Source: Paracoccaceae bacterium
Lineage (GTDB): Bacteria; Pseudomonadota; Alphaproteobacteria; Rhodobacterales; Rhodobacteraceae
NCBI GenBank assembly: GCA_030750975.1
Contig: JASMHC010000003.1
Location: 1 to 64,000 of the forward strand
Length of the DNA stretch: 64,000 nt
Reading direction: 5' to 3'
The position numbers were made by a program, and so were the translations under genes. Under the pieces are notes generated by a model. That model was given only the letters and a program-made list of their open reading frames with translations, was not told the DNA's origin and did no database searches. How positions within the stretch are numbered: the stretch's first letter is position 1; the number at the start of each line of letters is the position of its first letter. Of this stretch, positions 1 through 8,706 are shown piece after piece.

Positions 1-496
1 AAAACCAAAAACCACGCCAAACAGTGAAGCTGACACTCTATCATCGCCTCGCGGCTAAGAGCGCGATATACAGACATTCAATCCGTCGAAACAAACCAAA
101 CCGCCCGCATATCTCTTCAGATACCAATCATGTCAAACAGCACTCAGCGACAAAAACCAAACAGATGCGCCCTAATCTTACGGCGCGCCCGCCCAGCAAT
201 ACCTCTGATTTTTTCCAACCAGCCTTTCGGCCAGCCGTCCCAACCGCGCCTCAGCGCCGCCGGTGAGGGGCTGTTTACGGATACTGATCCGAAGCTGCAA
301 GAGGTTTTTTCGACGAAAATGCAAAAAAGTTTCCCTTGCCCAGAGAATTCCACTCTCGCAGGCAGGGATCACCGGCCAAAGGGCATCGTCGGCGTACTTA
401 TCCACAGGGTTATCAACATTTTCGAACAAATCAATATGGCTGGCTCGGAATCACTTGCCCGAGTCGTTTTGGCATACTACGGTGTGCATATCTTCG
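1..496. other. Non-coding leader with no recognisable gene
   Basis: No reading frame here resembles a known protein. The short frames in it run into the riboswitch or have no ribosome-binding site. The stretch has several A/T homopolymer runs (around 211-217, 304-310 and 323-328) and a short palindrome TTTTCGACGAAAA near 307-320. It lies between whatever precedes the window and the gcv operon, so it probably carries the gcv promoter, but I could not assign a confident -35/-10 pair. The DnaA-like boxes are listed separately. Confidence 0.6.
398..418 (+). promoter_or_regulatory. Pair of DnaA-box-like 9-mers
   Basis: TTATCCACA at 398-406 is a perfect match to the strong DnaA box. TTATCAACA at 410-418 differs from it at one base and has the same orientation, 12 bp further on. 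Two boxes alone do not make an origin. No dnaA, dnaN, hemE or parAB gene is in the window. They could be a DnaA-titration or DnaA-regulated promoter site for the gcv transcript, or chance. Confidence 0.4.
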
Positions 497-648
497 AATG
501 GGAGAACTGGCCCCGCCAGTGCCGAAGGAGCAACCGCCCCGGAAACTCTCAGGCAACCGGACCGTTTGAAGACACAAGACTCTGGAGAGTGATGCGCAAG
601 CATCCGCCGAAGGGATAACGATCTCAGGCGAAGGGACAGAGGGGGCAT
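497..648 (+). promoter_or_regulatory. Tandem glycine riboswitch (two aptamers)
   Basis: Two successive copies of the glycine aptamer core are visible. The first has GGAGAACTGG at 501-510, GCCGAAGGAGCAA at 521-533 and CTCAGGCAACCGGAC around 548-562. The second has GGAGAGTGATGC at 584-595, GCCGAAGGGATAACG at 606-620 and CTCAGGCGAAGGGACAGAGG at about 623-642. The linker between them is short, as is normal for this class. The element sits directly before gcvT, where glycine binding would be expected to switch on the glycine cleavage operon. The boundaries are approximate because the outer P1 stems were judged by eye. Confidence 0.93.
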
Positions 649-653
649 CAAAG

Positions 654-667
654 TCTGTCATCTGACA
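654..667 (+). promoter_or_regulatory. Stem-loop between riboswitch and gcvT
   Basis: CTGTCA-TC-TGACAG at 654-667 is a perfect 6-bp stem with a tiny loop. It lies just after the second glycine aptamer and about 57 nt before the gcvT start. It has no T-run, so it is not a standard terminator. It may be part of the riboswitch expression platform. Confidence 0.4.
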
Positions 668-723
668 GGCAGATGGTGCCGGATGAAATTCACATTCATA
701 CGGCTGTTAAGACGGAGAGGGCT

Positions 724-1848
724 ATGACCGATCTGGCGCGCACGCCGCTTTACGACCTGCACACTGCTTTGGGGGCCAAGCTTGTTCCTTTTGCAGGATA
801 TGAAATGCCGGTCCAATATCCATTGGGAATAATGAAGGAACATCTGCACACGCGGGAAAAAGCGGGGCTTTTTGATGTCAGCCATATGGGACAGGTCATC
901 CTGAGGGGAGCCGACTATGACACCATTGCCCGGGCATTCGAAACCTTGATGCCGGTTGATGTTCTTGGACTGAAAGAAGGACGGCAGCGTTACGGGCTGT
1001 TTACCAACGGGACCGGTGGCATTGAGGACGATCTGATGTTTGCCAATCGCGGCGATCACATATTTGTTGTCGTCAACGCCGCGTGCAAGGGCGCAGATAT
1101 TGCGCGGATGCGCGAAGCATTGGAACCGTCGGTTACGGTCGAGGAAATCACGGATCGCGCCCTGATTGCGCTGCAAGGACCCGCCTCGGAAAATGTGCTA
1201 TCTGCGTTAAACCCAGGCGCCGCTGACATGCGCTTTATGGATGTTGCCACGCTTGATCTGTGCGGGTCAGACTGCTGGGTATCACGCTCGGGCTATACCG
1301 GAGAGGACGGGTTTGAGATTTCGGTTCCGTCGGATCAGGCAGAGACTCTGGCCAAGGCGCTTCTTGAACACGAGAATGTCGAGGCGATCGGGCTGGGGGC
1401 ACGGGATTCGCTCCGGCTTGAGGCCGGTCTTTGTCTATATGGGCATGATATCGACGCAGACACCTCGCCCATAGAAGCGGCGTTGAGCTGGGCGATACAA
1501 AAGGTGCGTCGCTCGGGTGGCGCACGTGAAGGCGGGTTTCCCGGCGCAGATCGTATTCTGGCAGATATTACGGATGGCACCGGCCGCAATCGCGTCGGCT
1601 TGAAACCTCAGGGCCGCGCCCCGATGCGCGAAGGGGTCACGCTTTATGCGCAAGCGGACGGCGGCCAGCCGATCGGCAAGATCACTTCGGGCGGGTTTGG
1701 CCCGACTGTTGGTGGGCCGGTTGCAATGGGCTACGTTCAAACTGATCATTGCGAAACCGGCACCCGGCTTTACGGAGAACTGCGCGGCAAACGCCAACCA
1801 CTTGAGGTTTGCGCCCTGCCCTTCACCCCTTCAAACTTCAAGCGTTGA
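724..1848 (+). CDS. gcvT: Aminomethyltransferase, glycine cleavage T protein
   Basis: GcvT takes the aminomethyl group from the lipoylated H protein and, with tetrahydrofolate, yields methylene-THF and ammonia. The 374-aa product has family motifs FAGYEMPVQY near the N-terminus, GYTGEDGFEI in mid-protein and ARDSLRLEAGLCLYGHD further on, followed by the C-terminal barrel. I chose ATG 724 (MTDLARTPLYDLH) because GGAGAGG stands just upstream. An in-frame ATG at 673 would add 17 residues unlike the family and overlap the leader. It is the first gene of gcvT-gcvH-gcvP and lies behind the glycine riboswitch. Confidence 0.96.
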   Translation: MTDLARTPLYDLHTALGAKLVPFAGYEMPVQYPLGIMKEHLHTREKAGLFDVSHMGQVILRGADYDTIARAFETLMPVDVLGLKEGRQRYGLFTNGTGGIEDDLMFANRGDHIFVVVNAACKGADIARMREALEPSVTVEEITDRALIALQGPASENVLSALNPGAADMRFMDVATLDLCGSDCWVSRSGYTGEDGFEISVPSDQAETLAKALLEHENVEAIGLGARDSLRLEAGLCLYGHDIDADTSPIEAALSWAIQKVRRSGGAREGGFPGADRILADITDGTGRNRVGLKPQGRAPMREGVTLYAQADGGQPIGKITSGGFGPTVGGPVAMGYVQTDHCETGTRLYGELRGKRQPLEVCALPFTPSNFKR

Positions 1849-1867
1849 CTAAAAAAGGACCATAGAA

Positions 1868-2230
1868 ATGAAATACACCGAAGAACATGAATGGCTGCTA
1901 CCCGAAAGCGATGGAACAGTCACCGTCGGCATCACCGAACATGCCGCCACCCAACTGGGTGACATTGTATTCGTTGAATTGCCCGAAGAAGGGGACACGG
2001 TGGCCAAGGGTGACGAAATCGTGGTGATTGAAAGCGTCAAAGCTGCATCCGACATTGTGGCGCCGCTTGATGGCGAAATTGTCGAGGTCAATGATGCGCT
2101 GGCCGATGATCCGGGCAAAGTAAACGAAGACCCCGTTGGCGATGGCTGGTTTTTCAAGATCAAGCCCGAAGATCCGTCGCAGATGGACGATTACATGGAC
2201 GAAGCCGGTTACAAGGACATGATCGGCTAA
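1868..2230 (+). CDS. gcvH: Glycine cleavage system H protein
   Basis: The H protein is the lipoyl carrier that shuttles the aminomethyl group from GcvP to GcvT. At 120 aa it is of normal length. The lipoylation site is Lys58 in the motif ESVKAASD. An AAGGA ribosome site lies about 10 nt before ATG 1868, and the gene starts 19 nt after gcvT. The upstream riboswitch presumably governs it. Confidence 0.97.
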   Translation: MKYTEEHEWLLPESDGTVTVGITEHAATQLGDIVFVELPEEGDTVAKGDEIVVIESVKAASDIVAPLDGEIVEVNDALADDPGKVNEDPVGDGWFFKIKPEDPSQMDDYMDEAGYKDMIG

Positions 2231-2258
2231 CCCCGCCCTTCGGAAACACAACGATTGC

Positions 2259-2280
2259 GGCGGGTGCCTGCACACCCGCC
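2259..2280 (+). promoter_or_regulatory. Intercistronic hairpin gcvH-gcvP
   Basis: The 73-nt gap between gcvH and gcvP contains GGCGGGTG (2259-2266) and CACCCGCC (2273-2280), an 8-bp GC stem with a 6-nt loop. No T-run follows, so it is more likely an mRNA-stabilising or processing element than a terminator. It could help set the high H-to-P protein ratio that the pathway needs. Confidence 0.5.
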
Positions 2281-2303
2281 TGCCCCAACTGACGAGGTAT
2301 GTC

Positions 2304-5153
2304 ATGCCGTTCACCCCGACCGAATATCTTCCCTATGACTTTGCGAACCGCCGGCATATCGGCCCCTCGCCGCAAGAAATGTCGGGAATGCTTGACACTG
2401 TTGGTGTGTCGTCCTTGGAAGATCTGATTGAAGAAACGGTACCCCGTTCGATCAGGCAGGCCGAAAAGCTTGATTTCGGCTGGCCCAAATCGGAACGCAA
2501 GATGCTGCATTTCATGCGGCAGATCGCGGGGAAGAACAAGGTTCTGACCAGTCTGATCGGTCAGGGCTATCACGGAACGGTCACGCCGCCCGCGATTCAG
2601 CGCAACATTCTTGAGAACCCAGCCTGGTATACGGCTTATACGCCCTATCAGCCCGAGATTTCGCAAGGTCGTCTGGAAGCAATGCTGAACTTCCAGACCA
2701 TGGTCAGCGATCTGACCGGGCTGGAAATCGCCAACGCCTCACTATTGGACGAATCAACGGCCTGTGCTGAAGCGATGACAATGGCCCAGCGCGTCGCAAA
2801 ATCCAAAATGAAGGCGTTCTTTGTTGATCGGGATTGTCACCCTCAGAATATCGCGGTGATGAAAACCCGCGCGGCCCCTCTGGGGATCGAAATCATCGTC
2901 GGCAATCCCGACAAAATGGAGGCCGACAAAGTCTTTGGTGCTCTGTTCCAATACCCTGGAACCTACGGTCATGTCCGTGATTTTACCGATCACATTGCAG
3001 CCCTGCACGAAAATAAAGCCGTGGCAGTCATGAGCGCCGACCCCCTTGCCCTTACCCTGCTGAAAGAGCCGGGCGCAATGGGGGCCGATATCGCCGTTGG
3101 CAGCACCCAGCGCTTTGGGGTGCCCATGGGATATGGCGGCCCGCACGCCGCCTATATGGCCACCAAGGACGCCTACAAGCGGCATATGCCGGGCCGGATC
3201 GTTGGCGTCAGCATTGATAGCCATGGCAACCGCGCATATCGCTTGTCGCTTCAAACCCGCGAACAACATATCCGGCGCGAAAAAGCCACGTCGAATGTCT
3301 GCACCGCGCAAGCATTGCTGGCGGTTATGGCCTCGTTCTATGCCGTTTTTCACGGTCCCGAGGGTCTGAAAGCCATCGCGCAGCGGATTCACCGCAAGAC
3401 AGTTCGTCTTGCCAAGGGATTGGAAGAGGCTGGCTTCAAGGTCGATCCCAAATCATTCTTCGATACGATCACCGTGGATGTCGGCCCTCTTCAATCGGCC
3501 GTTATGAAATCCGCGGTCGATGAGGGCGTAAATCTGCGGCGCGTGGGCGAAACCCGCGTCGGGATTACTTTGGACGAATCCACACGCACAGGCGTGATCG
3601 AAAGGGTTTGGCGAGCGTTTGGAATTGATCGAAAGGACAACGACTTCACACCAGAATACCGCGTGCCCGAGGCGATGCACCGTAAAAGCGGATATCTGGA
3701 ACATGAGGTCTTCCATATGAACCGTGCCGAAACCGAGATGATGCGCTATATGCGGCGTCTTGCGGACCGCGATCTGGCCCTGGACCGTGCGATGATCCCG
3801 CTGGGTTCCTGCACAATGAAACTGAACTCGGCGGCCGAGATGATGCCCGTCAGCTGGCGCGAGTTTTCGCAGATGCACCCGTTTTGCCCCAAGGATCAGG
3901 CCGAAGGCTATCACGAGATGCTGGATGATCTGTCGTCAAAGCTGTGTGAAATCACCGGCTATGACGACATCTCGATGCAGCCAAACTCGGGCGCGCAAGG
4001 CGAATATGCGGGTCTGCTGACAATATCGGCCTATCACCGGTCGAACGGCGAGGGCCATCGCAACGTCTGCCTGATCCCGATGAGCGCCCACGGAACCAAT
4101 CCGGCAAGTGCGCATATGGTCGGTTGGGATGTTGTTCCCGTCGCATCGGCCGAAAACGGCGATATTGATCTTGAGGATTTCAAGGCGAAGGCGGAAAAAC
4201 ATGCAGGCAATCTTGCGGGCTGCATGATCACCTATCCATCCACCCATGGCGTGTTCGAGGAAACTGTGCACGAGGTATGCCGCATCACCCATGACAACGG
4301 GGGACAGGTCTATATCGACGGGGCCAATCTGAACGCCATGGTCGGCCTTTCACGACCGGGCGATCTGGGCGGAGATGTCAGTCACCTGAACCTGCACAAA
4401 ACCTTTGCCATCCCCCATGGCGGAGGCGGCCCCGGCATGGGGCCGATCGGTGTGAAAGCACATCTGACCCCGCATTTGCCCGGCCATCCCGAAACCGGTG
4501 GAACCGAAGGGCCGGTCAGCGCAGCCCCCTATGGATCAAGCTCGGTCCTGCCGATCAGCTTTGCCTATATCCACCTGATGGGCGGCGAAGGCCTGACCCA
4601 GGCCAGCCGCGTGGCCATTCTGGCCGCCAATTACATCGCAAAGCGGCTCGAAGGGGCGTATGATGTTCTTTATAAAGGGCAAAATGATCGTGTGGCCCAT
4701 GAGTGCATCATCGATACACGCCCCTTCGCGGACAGCGCGGGCGTGACGGTAGAGGACATCGCCAAACGTTTGATGGATTGCGGCTTTCACGCCCCCACCA
4801 TGAGCTGGCCTGTGGCCGGCACGTTGATGATTGAACCCACCGAATCTGAAACCAAGGCCGAGCTTGACCGCTTCTGCGACGCCATGTTGGCCATTCGCGA
4901 AGAAATCCGCGACATCGAAGAAGGCCGGATCGACGCCGAAAACAACCCACTGAAGAACGCGCCTCATACGATGGAAGACCTCGTCCGCGAATGGGACAGA
5001 CCCTATTCGCGCGAGCAGGGATGCTTTCCTCCGGGGGCTTTCCGGGTTGATAAATACTGGCCGCCCGTCAACCGTGTCGATAATGCCTGGGGCGACCGCC
5101 ATCTGGTTTGCACCTGCCCCCCAATGAGCGAGATTGCCGAGGCTGCCGAGTAA
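2304..5153 (+). CDS. gcvP: Glycine dehydrogenase (decarboxylating), P protein
   Basis: GcvP is the PLP enzyme that decarboxylates glycine and loads the H protein. The 949-aa product is the homodimeric fused form with both the N-terminal and the C-terminal PLP-fold halves. The PLP lysine is Lys699 in [20 protein letters not shown], with the glycine-rich loop behind it. The N-terminus ([10 protein letters not shown]) and the [12 protein letters not shown] motif are typical. ACGAGG precedes ATG 2304. Last of the three gcv genes. Confidence 0.97.
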   Translation: MPFTPTEYLPYDFANRRHIGPSPQEMSGMLDTVGVSSLEDLIEETVPRSIRQAEKLDFGWPKSERKMLHFMRQIAGKNKVLTSLIGQGYHGTVTPPAIQRNILENPAWYTAYTPYQPEISQGRLEAMLNFQTMVSDLTGLEIANASLLDESTACAEAMTMAQRVAKSKMKAFFVDRDCHPQNIAVMKTRAAPLGIEIIVGNPDKMEADKVFGALFQYPGTYGHVRDFTDHIAALHENKAVAVMSADPLALTLLKEPGAMGADIAVGSTQRFGVPMGYGGPHAAYMATKDAYKRHMPGRIVGVSIDSHGNRAYRLSLQTREQHIRREKATSNVCTAQALLAVMASFYAVFHGPEGLKAIAQRIHRKTVRLAKGLEEAGFKVDPKSFFDTITVDVGPLQSAVMKSAVDEGVNLRRVGETRVGITLDESTRTGVIERVWRAFGIDRKDNDFTPEYRVPEAMHRKSGYLEHEVFHMNRAETEMMRYMRRLADRDLALDRAMIPLGSCTMKLNSAAEMMPVSWREFSQMHPFCPKDQAEGYHEMLDDLSSKLCEITGYDDISMQPNSGAQGEYAGLLTISAYHRSNGEGHRNVCLIPMSAHGTNPASAHMVGWDVVPVASAENGDIDLEDFKAKAEKHAGNLAGCMITYPSTHGVFEETVHEVCRITHDNGGQVYIDGANLNAMVGLSRPGDLGGDVSHLNLHKTFAIPHGGGGPGMGPIGVKAHLTPHLPGHPETGGTEGPVSAAPYGSSSVLPISFAYIHLMGGEGLTQASRVAILAANYIAKRLEGAYDVLYKGQNDRVAHECIIDTRPFADSAGVTVEDIAKRLMDCGFHAPTMSWPVAGTLMIEPTESETKAELDRFCDAMLAIREEIRDIEEGRIDAENNPLKNAPHTMEDLVREWDRPYSREQGCFPPGAFRVDKYWPPVNRVDNAWGDRHLVCTCPPMSEIAEAAE

Positions 5154-5167
5154 GCTTTGACCTGTTT

Positions 5168-5198
5168 CCCTGGCGGCCCCATACTTGGGCGGCCAGGG
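5168..5198 (+). terminator. Hairpin between gcvP and the methyltransferase gene
   Basis: CCCTGGC at 5168-5174 pairs with GCCAGGG at 5192-5198, and after one mismatch four more inner pairs form (5176-5179 with 5187-5190). No T-run follows, and the next gene's ribosome site (AAAGGA) begins right after it. It may partly terminate or stabilise gcvP mRNA rather than fully end transcription. Confidence 0.45.
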
Positions 5199-5210
5199 AA
5201 AGGATCAACC

Positions 5211-5846
5211 ATGTCCGACAAAGGAAAAGAACTGCTCGAGGGTGCTTATGCGCTTTCCTCGCCTGATGACAATATCGACTATTACAGGAGTTTTGCAGCG
5301 CATTATGACAAGGTTTTCGCCCGCGACATGGGCTTTAATCTGCCCCAAGCGGTTGCATCGCAATTTTCCAAGCTTGCAAAACCGACCGATCGGCCGGTCG
5401 CAGATCTGGGCTGTGGCACCGGTATCGTCGCGACGCTGTTTTCAAAGGACACAATCGTCGACGGATTCGACATTTCGCCGGAAATGCTTGCGATCGCCGC
5501 TGAAAAGCGGCGCTATCGGAACTTGATCCAGATTGACCTGACCGCCCCCGGCCCCGACTGGCCGTCTGACTATGGGGCAGTTGTATCTTCCGGAACATTT
5601 ACCCACGGCCATCTCGGACCTGATGCGCTGGAAACGGCAATCGGTCTTGGACGCGCCGGATGCCTGTTTGTCTTATCCATCAACAAGGCACATTACTCAG
5701 CAATGGGTTTTGAAAAACGCATCAACCAGTTGGCCGCCAATGGCAGGATTAAAGACCTAACGCTGTCCAAAGTTCCGATCTATTTGGACAACACACATGA
5801 CCACGCCGCGGACATGGCCATGCTCTGCTGTTTTCGGAAAGGTTGA
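5211..5846 (+). CDS. Class I SAM-dependent methyltransferase
   Basis: The 211-aa product is a small soluble methyltransferase. Motif I for SAM binding is VADLGCGTGIVA, followed by the acidic strand VDGFDISPEML. The substrate is unknown. I chose ATG 5211 (MSDKGKELLEGAY) because AAAGGA lies just upstream, and the longer frame from 5157 would run through the hairpin. It follows gcvP by 57 nt and may be co-transcribed. Its stop codon directly abuts that of the convergent minus-strand gene (TGA|TCA). A link to glycine or C1 metabolism is only suggested by position. Confidence 0.85.
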   Translation: MSDKGKELLEGAYALSSPDDNIDYYRSFAAHYDKVFARDMGFNLPQAVASQFSKLAKPTDRPVADLGCGTGIVATLFSKDTIVDGFDISPEMLAIAAEKRRYRNLIQIDLTAPGPDWPSDYGAVVSSGTFTHGHLGPDALETAIGLGRAGCLFVLSINKAHYSAMGFEKRINQLAANGRIKDLTLSKVPIYLDNTHDHAADMAMLCCFRKG

Positions 5847-6380
5847 TCAAAGCGGCGAGGAAATGCGGAACTGGATCGTCTCGATCCCCGGATTGCTTGC
5901 AAAAAGATCGGCGTTGGAACGGTGATCAAAGCTTAGACCGGCCCGCCAACCCGAGGACCACTCATACCCGAATTCGACACCGGATCTGAATTCAATGGGG
6001 CCGCCAAGATCCGGGCCGCTGCCCCTTTCATAAAGACCTGTCATGGCATGAAGCTCGGCATAGAGACCGGTGTTTTCGACATTGATCGTATAGCTGTGAC
6101 CAATCCCCGCCCAGAGATCGCCAAAACTGGAATAGGACATGCCGGCAATTGTTTGGAAAGGGCCGTTGGCAAGGCCTGTATCATATCGAATATAGGCTTC
6201 ATCACCAATCTGAAGCCCCCCCGAAAACAGCCCCCCAGCCGCAAGGCTGATCCGCGAAGGCACTTCATTTCGCGCAAGGCACGCTTCGCTGCATCCGTAA
6301 TAGGCTTCGTACATGCCCAAAACCAATGTCAGTACGGCGAATGTTCCGTCCATGAAATACCCCGTATAAAATCCCCCCAT
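5847..6380 (-). CDS. PagL-like lipid A 3-O-deacylase (acyloxyacyl hydrolase)
   Basis: PagL is an outer-membrane beta-barrel that removes the 3-O-acyl chain of lipid A. The C-terminus FDHRSNADLFASNPGIETI holds His153, Ser155 and Glu167 with the same spacing (+2, +14) as the catalytic triad of Pseudomonas PagL. The 177-aa frame starts at ATG 6380 just after an in-frame stop, with no strong ribosome site and no clear signal peptide. The only hydrophobic run is FAVLTLVLGM near residue 14. The start may therefore be wrong, or the signal sequence may be lost or frameshifted. Its stop abuts the methyltransferase stop. Confidence 0.75.
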   Translation of the reverse strand: MGGFYTGYFMDGTFAVLTLVLGMYEAYYGCSEACLARNEVPSRISLAAGGLFSGGLQIGDEAYIRYDTGLANGPFQTIAGMSYSSFGDLWAGIGHSYTINVENTGLYAELHAMTGLYERGSGPDLGGPIEFRSGVEFGYEWSSGWRAGLSFDHRSNADLFASNPGIETIQFRISSPL

Positions 6381-6468
6381 TCATGAAGCGTCGCTGATCC
6401 ACTGTCCAGCCCCGCGCAAGATTACCTGACACATTGGCAGGAAAGCCGTGACAAACCGCTTGCATAGA

Positions 6469-6648
6469 GCAAAAACACAGGTAAAAGAGCCGGACCTGTT
6501 ACACAGGCCAAAGCCCCTATAGCTCAGCTGGTAGAGCAACTGATTTGTAATCAGTGGGTCGGGAGTTCGAGTCTCTCTGGGGGCACCACCAAGTCCGCTA
6601 TATCTCGGAAAAAGCCAGCTCGCCTCTCATTAAATGCAAAAACACAGG
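6469..6648. repeat. 13-nt direct repeats flanking the tRNA
   Basis: GCAAAAACACAGG occurs at 6469-6481 and again at 6636-6648, on either side of the tRNA-Thr gene. Neither copy matches the tRNA 3' end, and no integrase gene is near. It could be an old duplication or chance. Confidence 0.35.
6513..6588 (+). tRNA. tRNA-Thr (anticodon UGU), CCA encoded
   Basis: A full cloverleaf is visible. The acceptor arm GCCCCTA (6513-6519) pairs with TGGGGGC with one T-G wobble. The D-arm contains AGCTCAGCTGGTAGAGC. The anticodon stem ACTGA/TCAGT encloses loop TTTGTAA with anticodon TGT at 6546-6548. The T-arm has GTTCGAGTC. CCA is encoded at 6586-6588. It stands alone on the plus strand between two minus-strand genes. 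Confidence 0.97.
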
Positions 6649-6656
6649 CGTAACGC

Positions 6657-6995
6657 TTAGTGTTTGTCCAATTGGACCGTCAATTGTTCCACTGCATCCG
6701 AGACCAGTTTTAGATTTTGCGAAGTCGGTTGTTTTTCAAGTTGCATCAGCGCAACTTCGGCAGCTGTCGCATGCTGGCCGACGCTTTTCAATCCGAATGT
6801 CGGCGCAACCCCCGCCAGCTTGTGGACCATGTTCGTTGCAATCTCAATGGCTTGCGTATTTGCGGGGTTTTCCTCGATATGCCACATCAAGGCGTCTAAT
6901 TTTTCAACCTGAGAATCGAGACTGGCACAAAATCGTTGGCGGGCCTGAGCGAGTGAATGCTCATAGTTTTGGGCCATGTTGGATAGCTCACTCAT
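6657..6995 (-). CDS. Histidine phosphotransfer (Hpt) domain protein
   Basis: The 112-aa product is a stand-alone Hpt domain. The phosphorylatable residue is His58 in NMVHKLAGVAPTFGL, matching the HKLKG-type motif. ATG 6995 (MSELSNMAQ) is preceded by AGGAG at good spacing, so I prefer it to the longer frame from 7043. It starts 10 nt after the stop of the upstream response regulator gene and is the last gene of the minus-strand signalling island. It probably relays phosphate between the kinases and the REC proteins beside it. Confidence 0.88.
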   Translation of the reverse strand: MSELSNMAQNYEHSLAQARQRFCASLDSQVEKLDALMWHIEENPANTQAIEIATNMVHKLAGVAPTFGLKSVGQHATAAEVALMQLEKQPTSQNLKLVSDAVEQLTVQLDKH

Positions 6996-7005
6996 GGGGT
7001 AGCTC

Positions 7006-7989
7006 CTATACCAATCCGGCGTGATTACGCGCTTGCGGGGCACTGCGGCATACTGGGGTTTGTCCGCGCTTCATCGCGTTGCGCGATTTTGGCGACAGCA
7101 AAAGGCCAAGCCGGTTTGAAGCTTGCCACATACTGGGTGAATAGACGTTGCCCATGGACAGGTTCACGGGATATTCCCGTCCTCTTGACAGGCAGGGAGG
7201 CGCCAGATCCAGTTCGGCCTGGATGGCCCAAAGCGTTTCTTCCGACAGGGTGAAGCCGCCGCCATGAACGACGGCCACAAACTCGCCGTTTCCAACATAG
7301 GCAACGATATGGTTTACCTGTTTTAACCCCTCGACAATGGCGGATGCCGTGTCGGCGAGGATATCGTAAACTTCGGATGCGTCGAATTGCGAACAAATAG
7401 CTTTAAAGCCATCGATCGAAAACACGACCGAGGTACTTTTGACCGCCATCGAATAGCTGAGCCGCAGCAAGTAGTTTTCCATTGCGACGGCGCTGATAAC
7501 GCGCGGGACATCGCGGATTTCAATCGCCTCTGAAGCGTCAAAACCCGGACCAAGCCCTGTACGAGACATCATCAATGCCACGTCGGTTTTTGACTGTTCC
7601 ACCTGCCGGGACTGCGCCGACAGACGATGGGCGATTCCGATGCGCACACCTAGTTCCATTGGATCGAAGGGTTTGGTTATATAGTCGATCGCCCCAGCCG
7701 AGAACGCCTGATCGATAAAATGACGTTCTTGCATTGCGGTGATCATGACAATTGGGCTGGATGAATATTTCGGCATCTGCCGGATTATCCCACACAATTC
7801 TATCCCGTCCATTCCGGGCATCCGGATATCCAGCAGGAAAGCATCAAAATCAATCGAATTGGCATTTATGATGTCCAGTGCTTCCTGCGCCGACGTCGCG
7901 GTCGTCAACTCGGTATATCCAGCGCCCCGAAGTGTTGTCTCCAGAATGTCCAGAGCAAACTCATCGTCATCTACGGCCAAAATTTTCAT
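7006..7989 (-). CDS. Response regulator with degenerate GGDEF domain
   Basis: The 327-aa product has an N-terminal REC domain (acidic pocket VDDDE, phosphoacceptor Asp54 in LLDIRMPGMDG, KPFDP loop). Residues about 185-290 look like a diguanylate cyclase fold (SIDGFKAI, then AYVGNGEFVAVV). The signature at 233-237 is GNGEF rather than GG(D/E)EF, and the usual R/K-rich substrate motifs are weak. Cyclase activity is therefore unlikely, and the domain may bind GTP or a partner instead. It lies between the single-REC gene and the Hpt gene, all on the minus strand. Confidence 0.82.
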   Translation of the reverse strand: MKILAVDDDEFALDILETTLRGAGYTELTTATSAQEALDIINANSIDFDAFLLDIRMPGMDGIELCGIIRQMPKYSSSPIVMITAMQERHFIDQAFSAGAIDYITKPFDPMELGVRIGIAHRLSAQSRQVEQSKTDVALMMSRTGLGPGFDASEAIEIRDVPRVISAVAMENYLLRLSYSMAVKSTSVVFSIDGFKAICSQFDASEVYDILADTASAIVEGLKQVNHIVAYVGNGEFVAVVHGGGFTLSEETLWAIQAELDLAPPCLSRGREYPVNLSMGNVYSPSMWQASNRLGLLLSPKSRNAMKRGQTPVCRSAPQARNHAGLV

Positions 7990-8069
7990 CGGTCACTCCT
8001 TAGGTTCGCGGCAGCAAATCTTGTGTTTCGAGGCGATCTGATATGTCGTCCGGTTGGTTCAGGTTTCTT

Positions 8070-8477
8070 TCAGAATTGCGGCTCTGGGACCTTTGTCGGA
8101 CCCTTCGCCCAAATTGCACGGATATCGTCGGCAAGCGTCATTGGATCAAATGGTTTGCGGATGACGCCCCAAGCCCCTTTGTCCAACAGCTCCTGAACCA
8201 GTTCCTCTTGCAGTCGCGCTGTCATGAAGACGGAAGGAACGTCGGCATAGCCTGGTATTTTGCGAATCTCATTCAGGGTTTCTCCGCCGTTCATTACCGG
8301 CATCATGTAGTCGAGAAGCACGAGGTCAGGCGCAAATTCGGCAATTTGGGCAATGGCCTCACTACCGGACGCACACTGCATCAGTTCGAAGTTGCCAACC
8401 ATCTCGAGCGCGAGATTTGCGATGGTTCTAATGTCCTCATCGTCGTCGACATGAAGTATACGGGTCAGATTTGACAT
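8070..8477 (-). CDS. CheY-like single-domain response regulator
   Basis: The 135-aa product is a REC domain only, with acidic pocket VDDDED, phosphoacceptor Asp56 in LVLLDYMMPVMNG, a conserved Thr in FMTARL and RKPFDP at the lysine switch. It has no output domain, so it should act as a phosphate shuttle or through protein contact. GGAAAAG precedes the start. It lies between the PAS kinase and the REC-GGDEF gene on the same strand. Confidence 0.9.
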   Translation of the reverse strand: MSNLTRILHVDDDEDIRTIANLALEMVGNFELMQCASGSEAIAQIAEFAPDLVLLDYMMPVMNGGETLNEIRKIPGYADVPSVFMTARLQEELVQELLDKGAWGVIRKPFDPMTLADDIRAIWAKGPTKVPEPQF

Positions 8478-8706
8478 TTTCTTTTCCTGCCTACTGTTTT
8501 CCTTTGCTCAACAATCTCATGGCAATGAAGCGATTTTTCACCCACATCGTGGCATTTTTGCGGCGCGGTTGAATTAAATTTGAACGGTTGTTCAGGGCCT
8601 TAAGCAGCTTTAGTTGGATTGAAAGCGTTTCGAGATCAACTTGCGACGCGAAGTTGGTTTTGAAACGCGCAAAACCTCAACAGGTTTCGCGCACTTTACT
8701 GCACGG
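8478..8706. other. Gap between REC gene and PAS kinase gene
   Basis: These 229 bases hold no supported gene. On the minus strand they follow the kinase stop and precede the REC start. I saw no strong hairpin with a T-run, so the kinase and the regulators may be read through from one transcript. Confidence 0.4.

Noticed and set aside
1-496. Possible replication origin
   Set aside because: Only two DnaA-like boxes are present. No AT-rich unwinding element next to them, no further boxes and no origin-linked genes are visible.
130-618. 162-aa plus-strand frame in the leader
   Set aside because: It runs through both glycine aptamers, lacks a ribosome site, and its product resembles nothing.
6469-6648. 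Possible attL/attR of an integrated element
   Set aside because: The repeats lie only 167 bp apart around the tRNA, do not match its 3' end, and no integrase is present. Kept only as a low-interest repeat.
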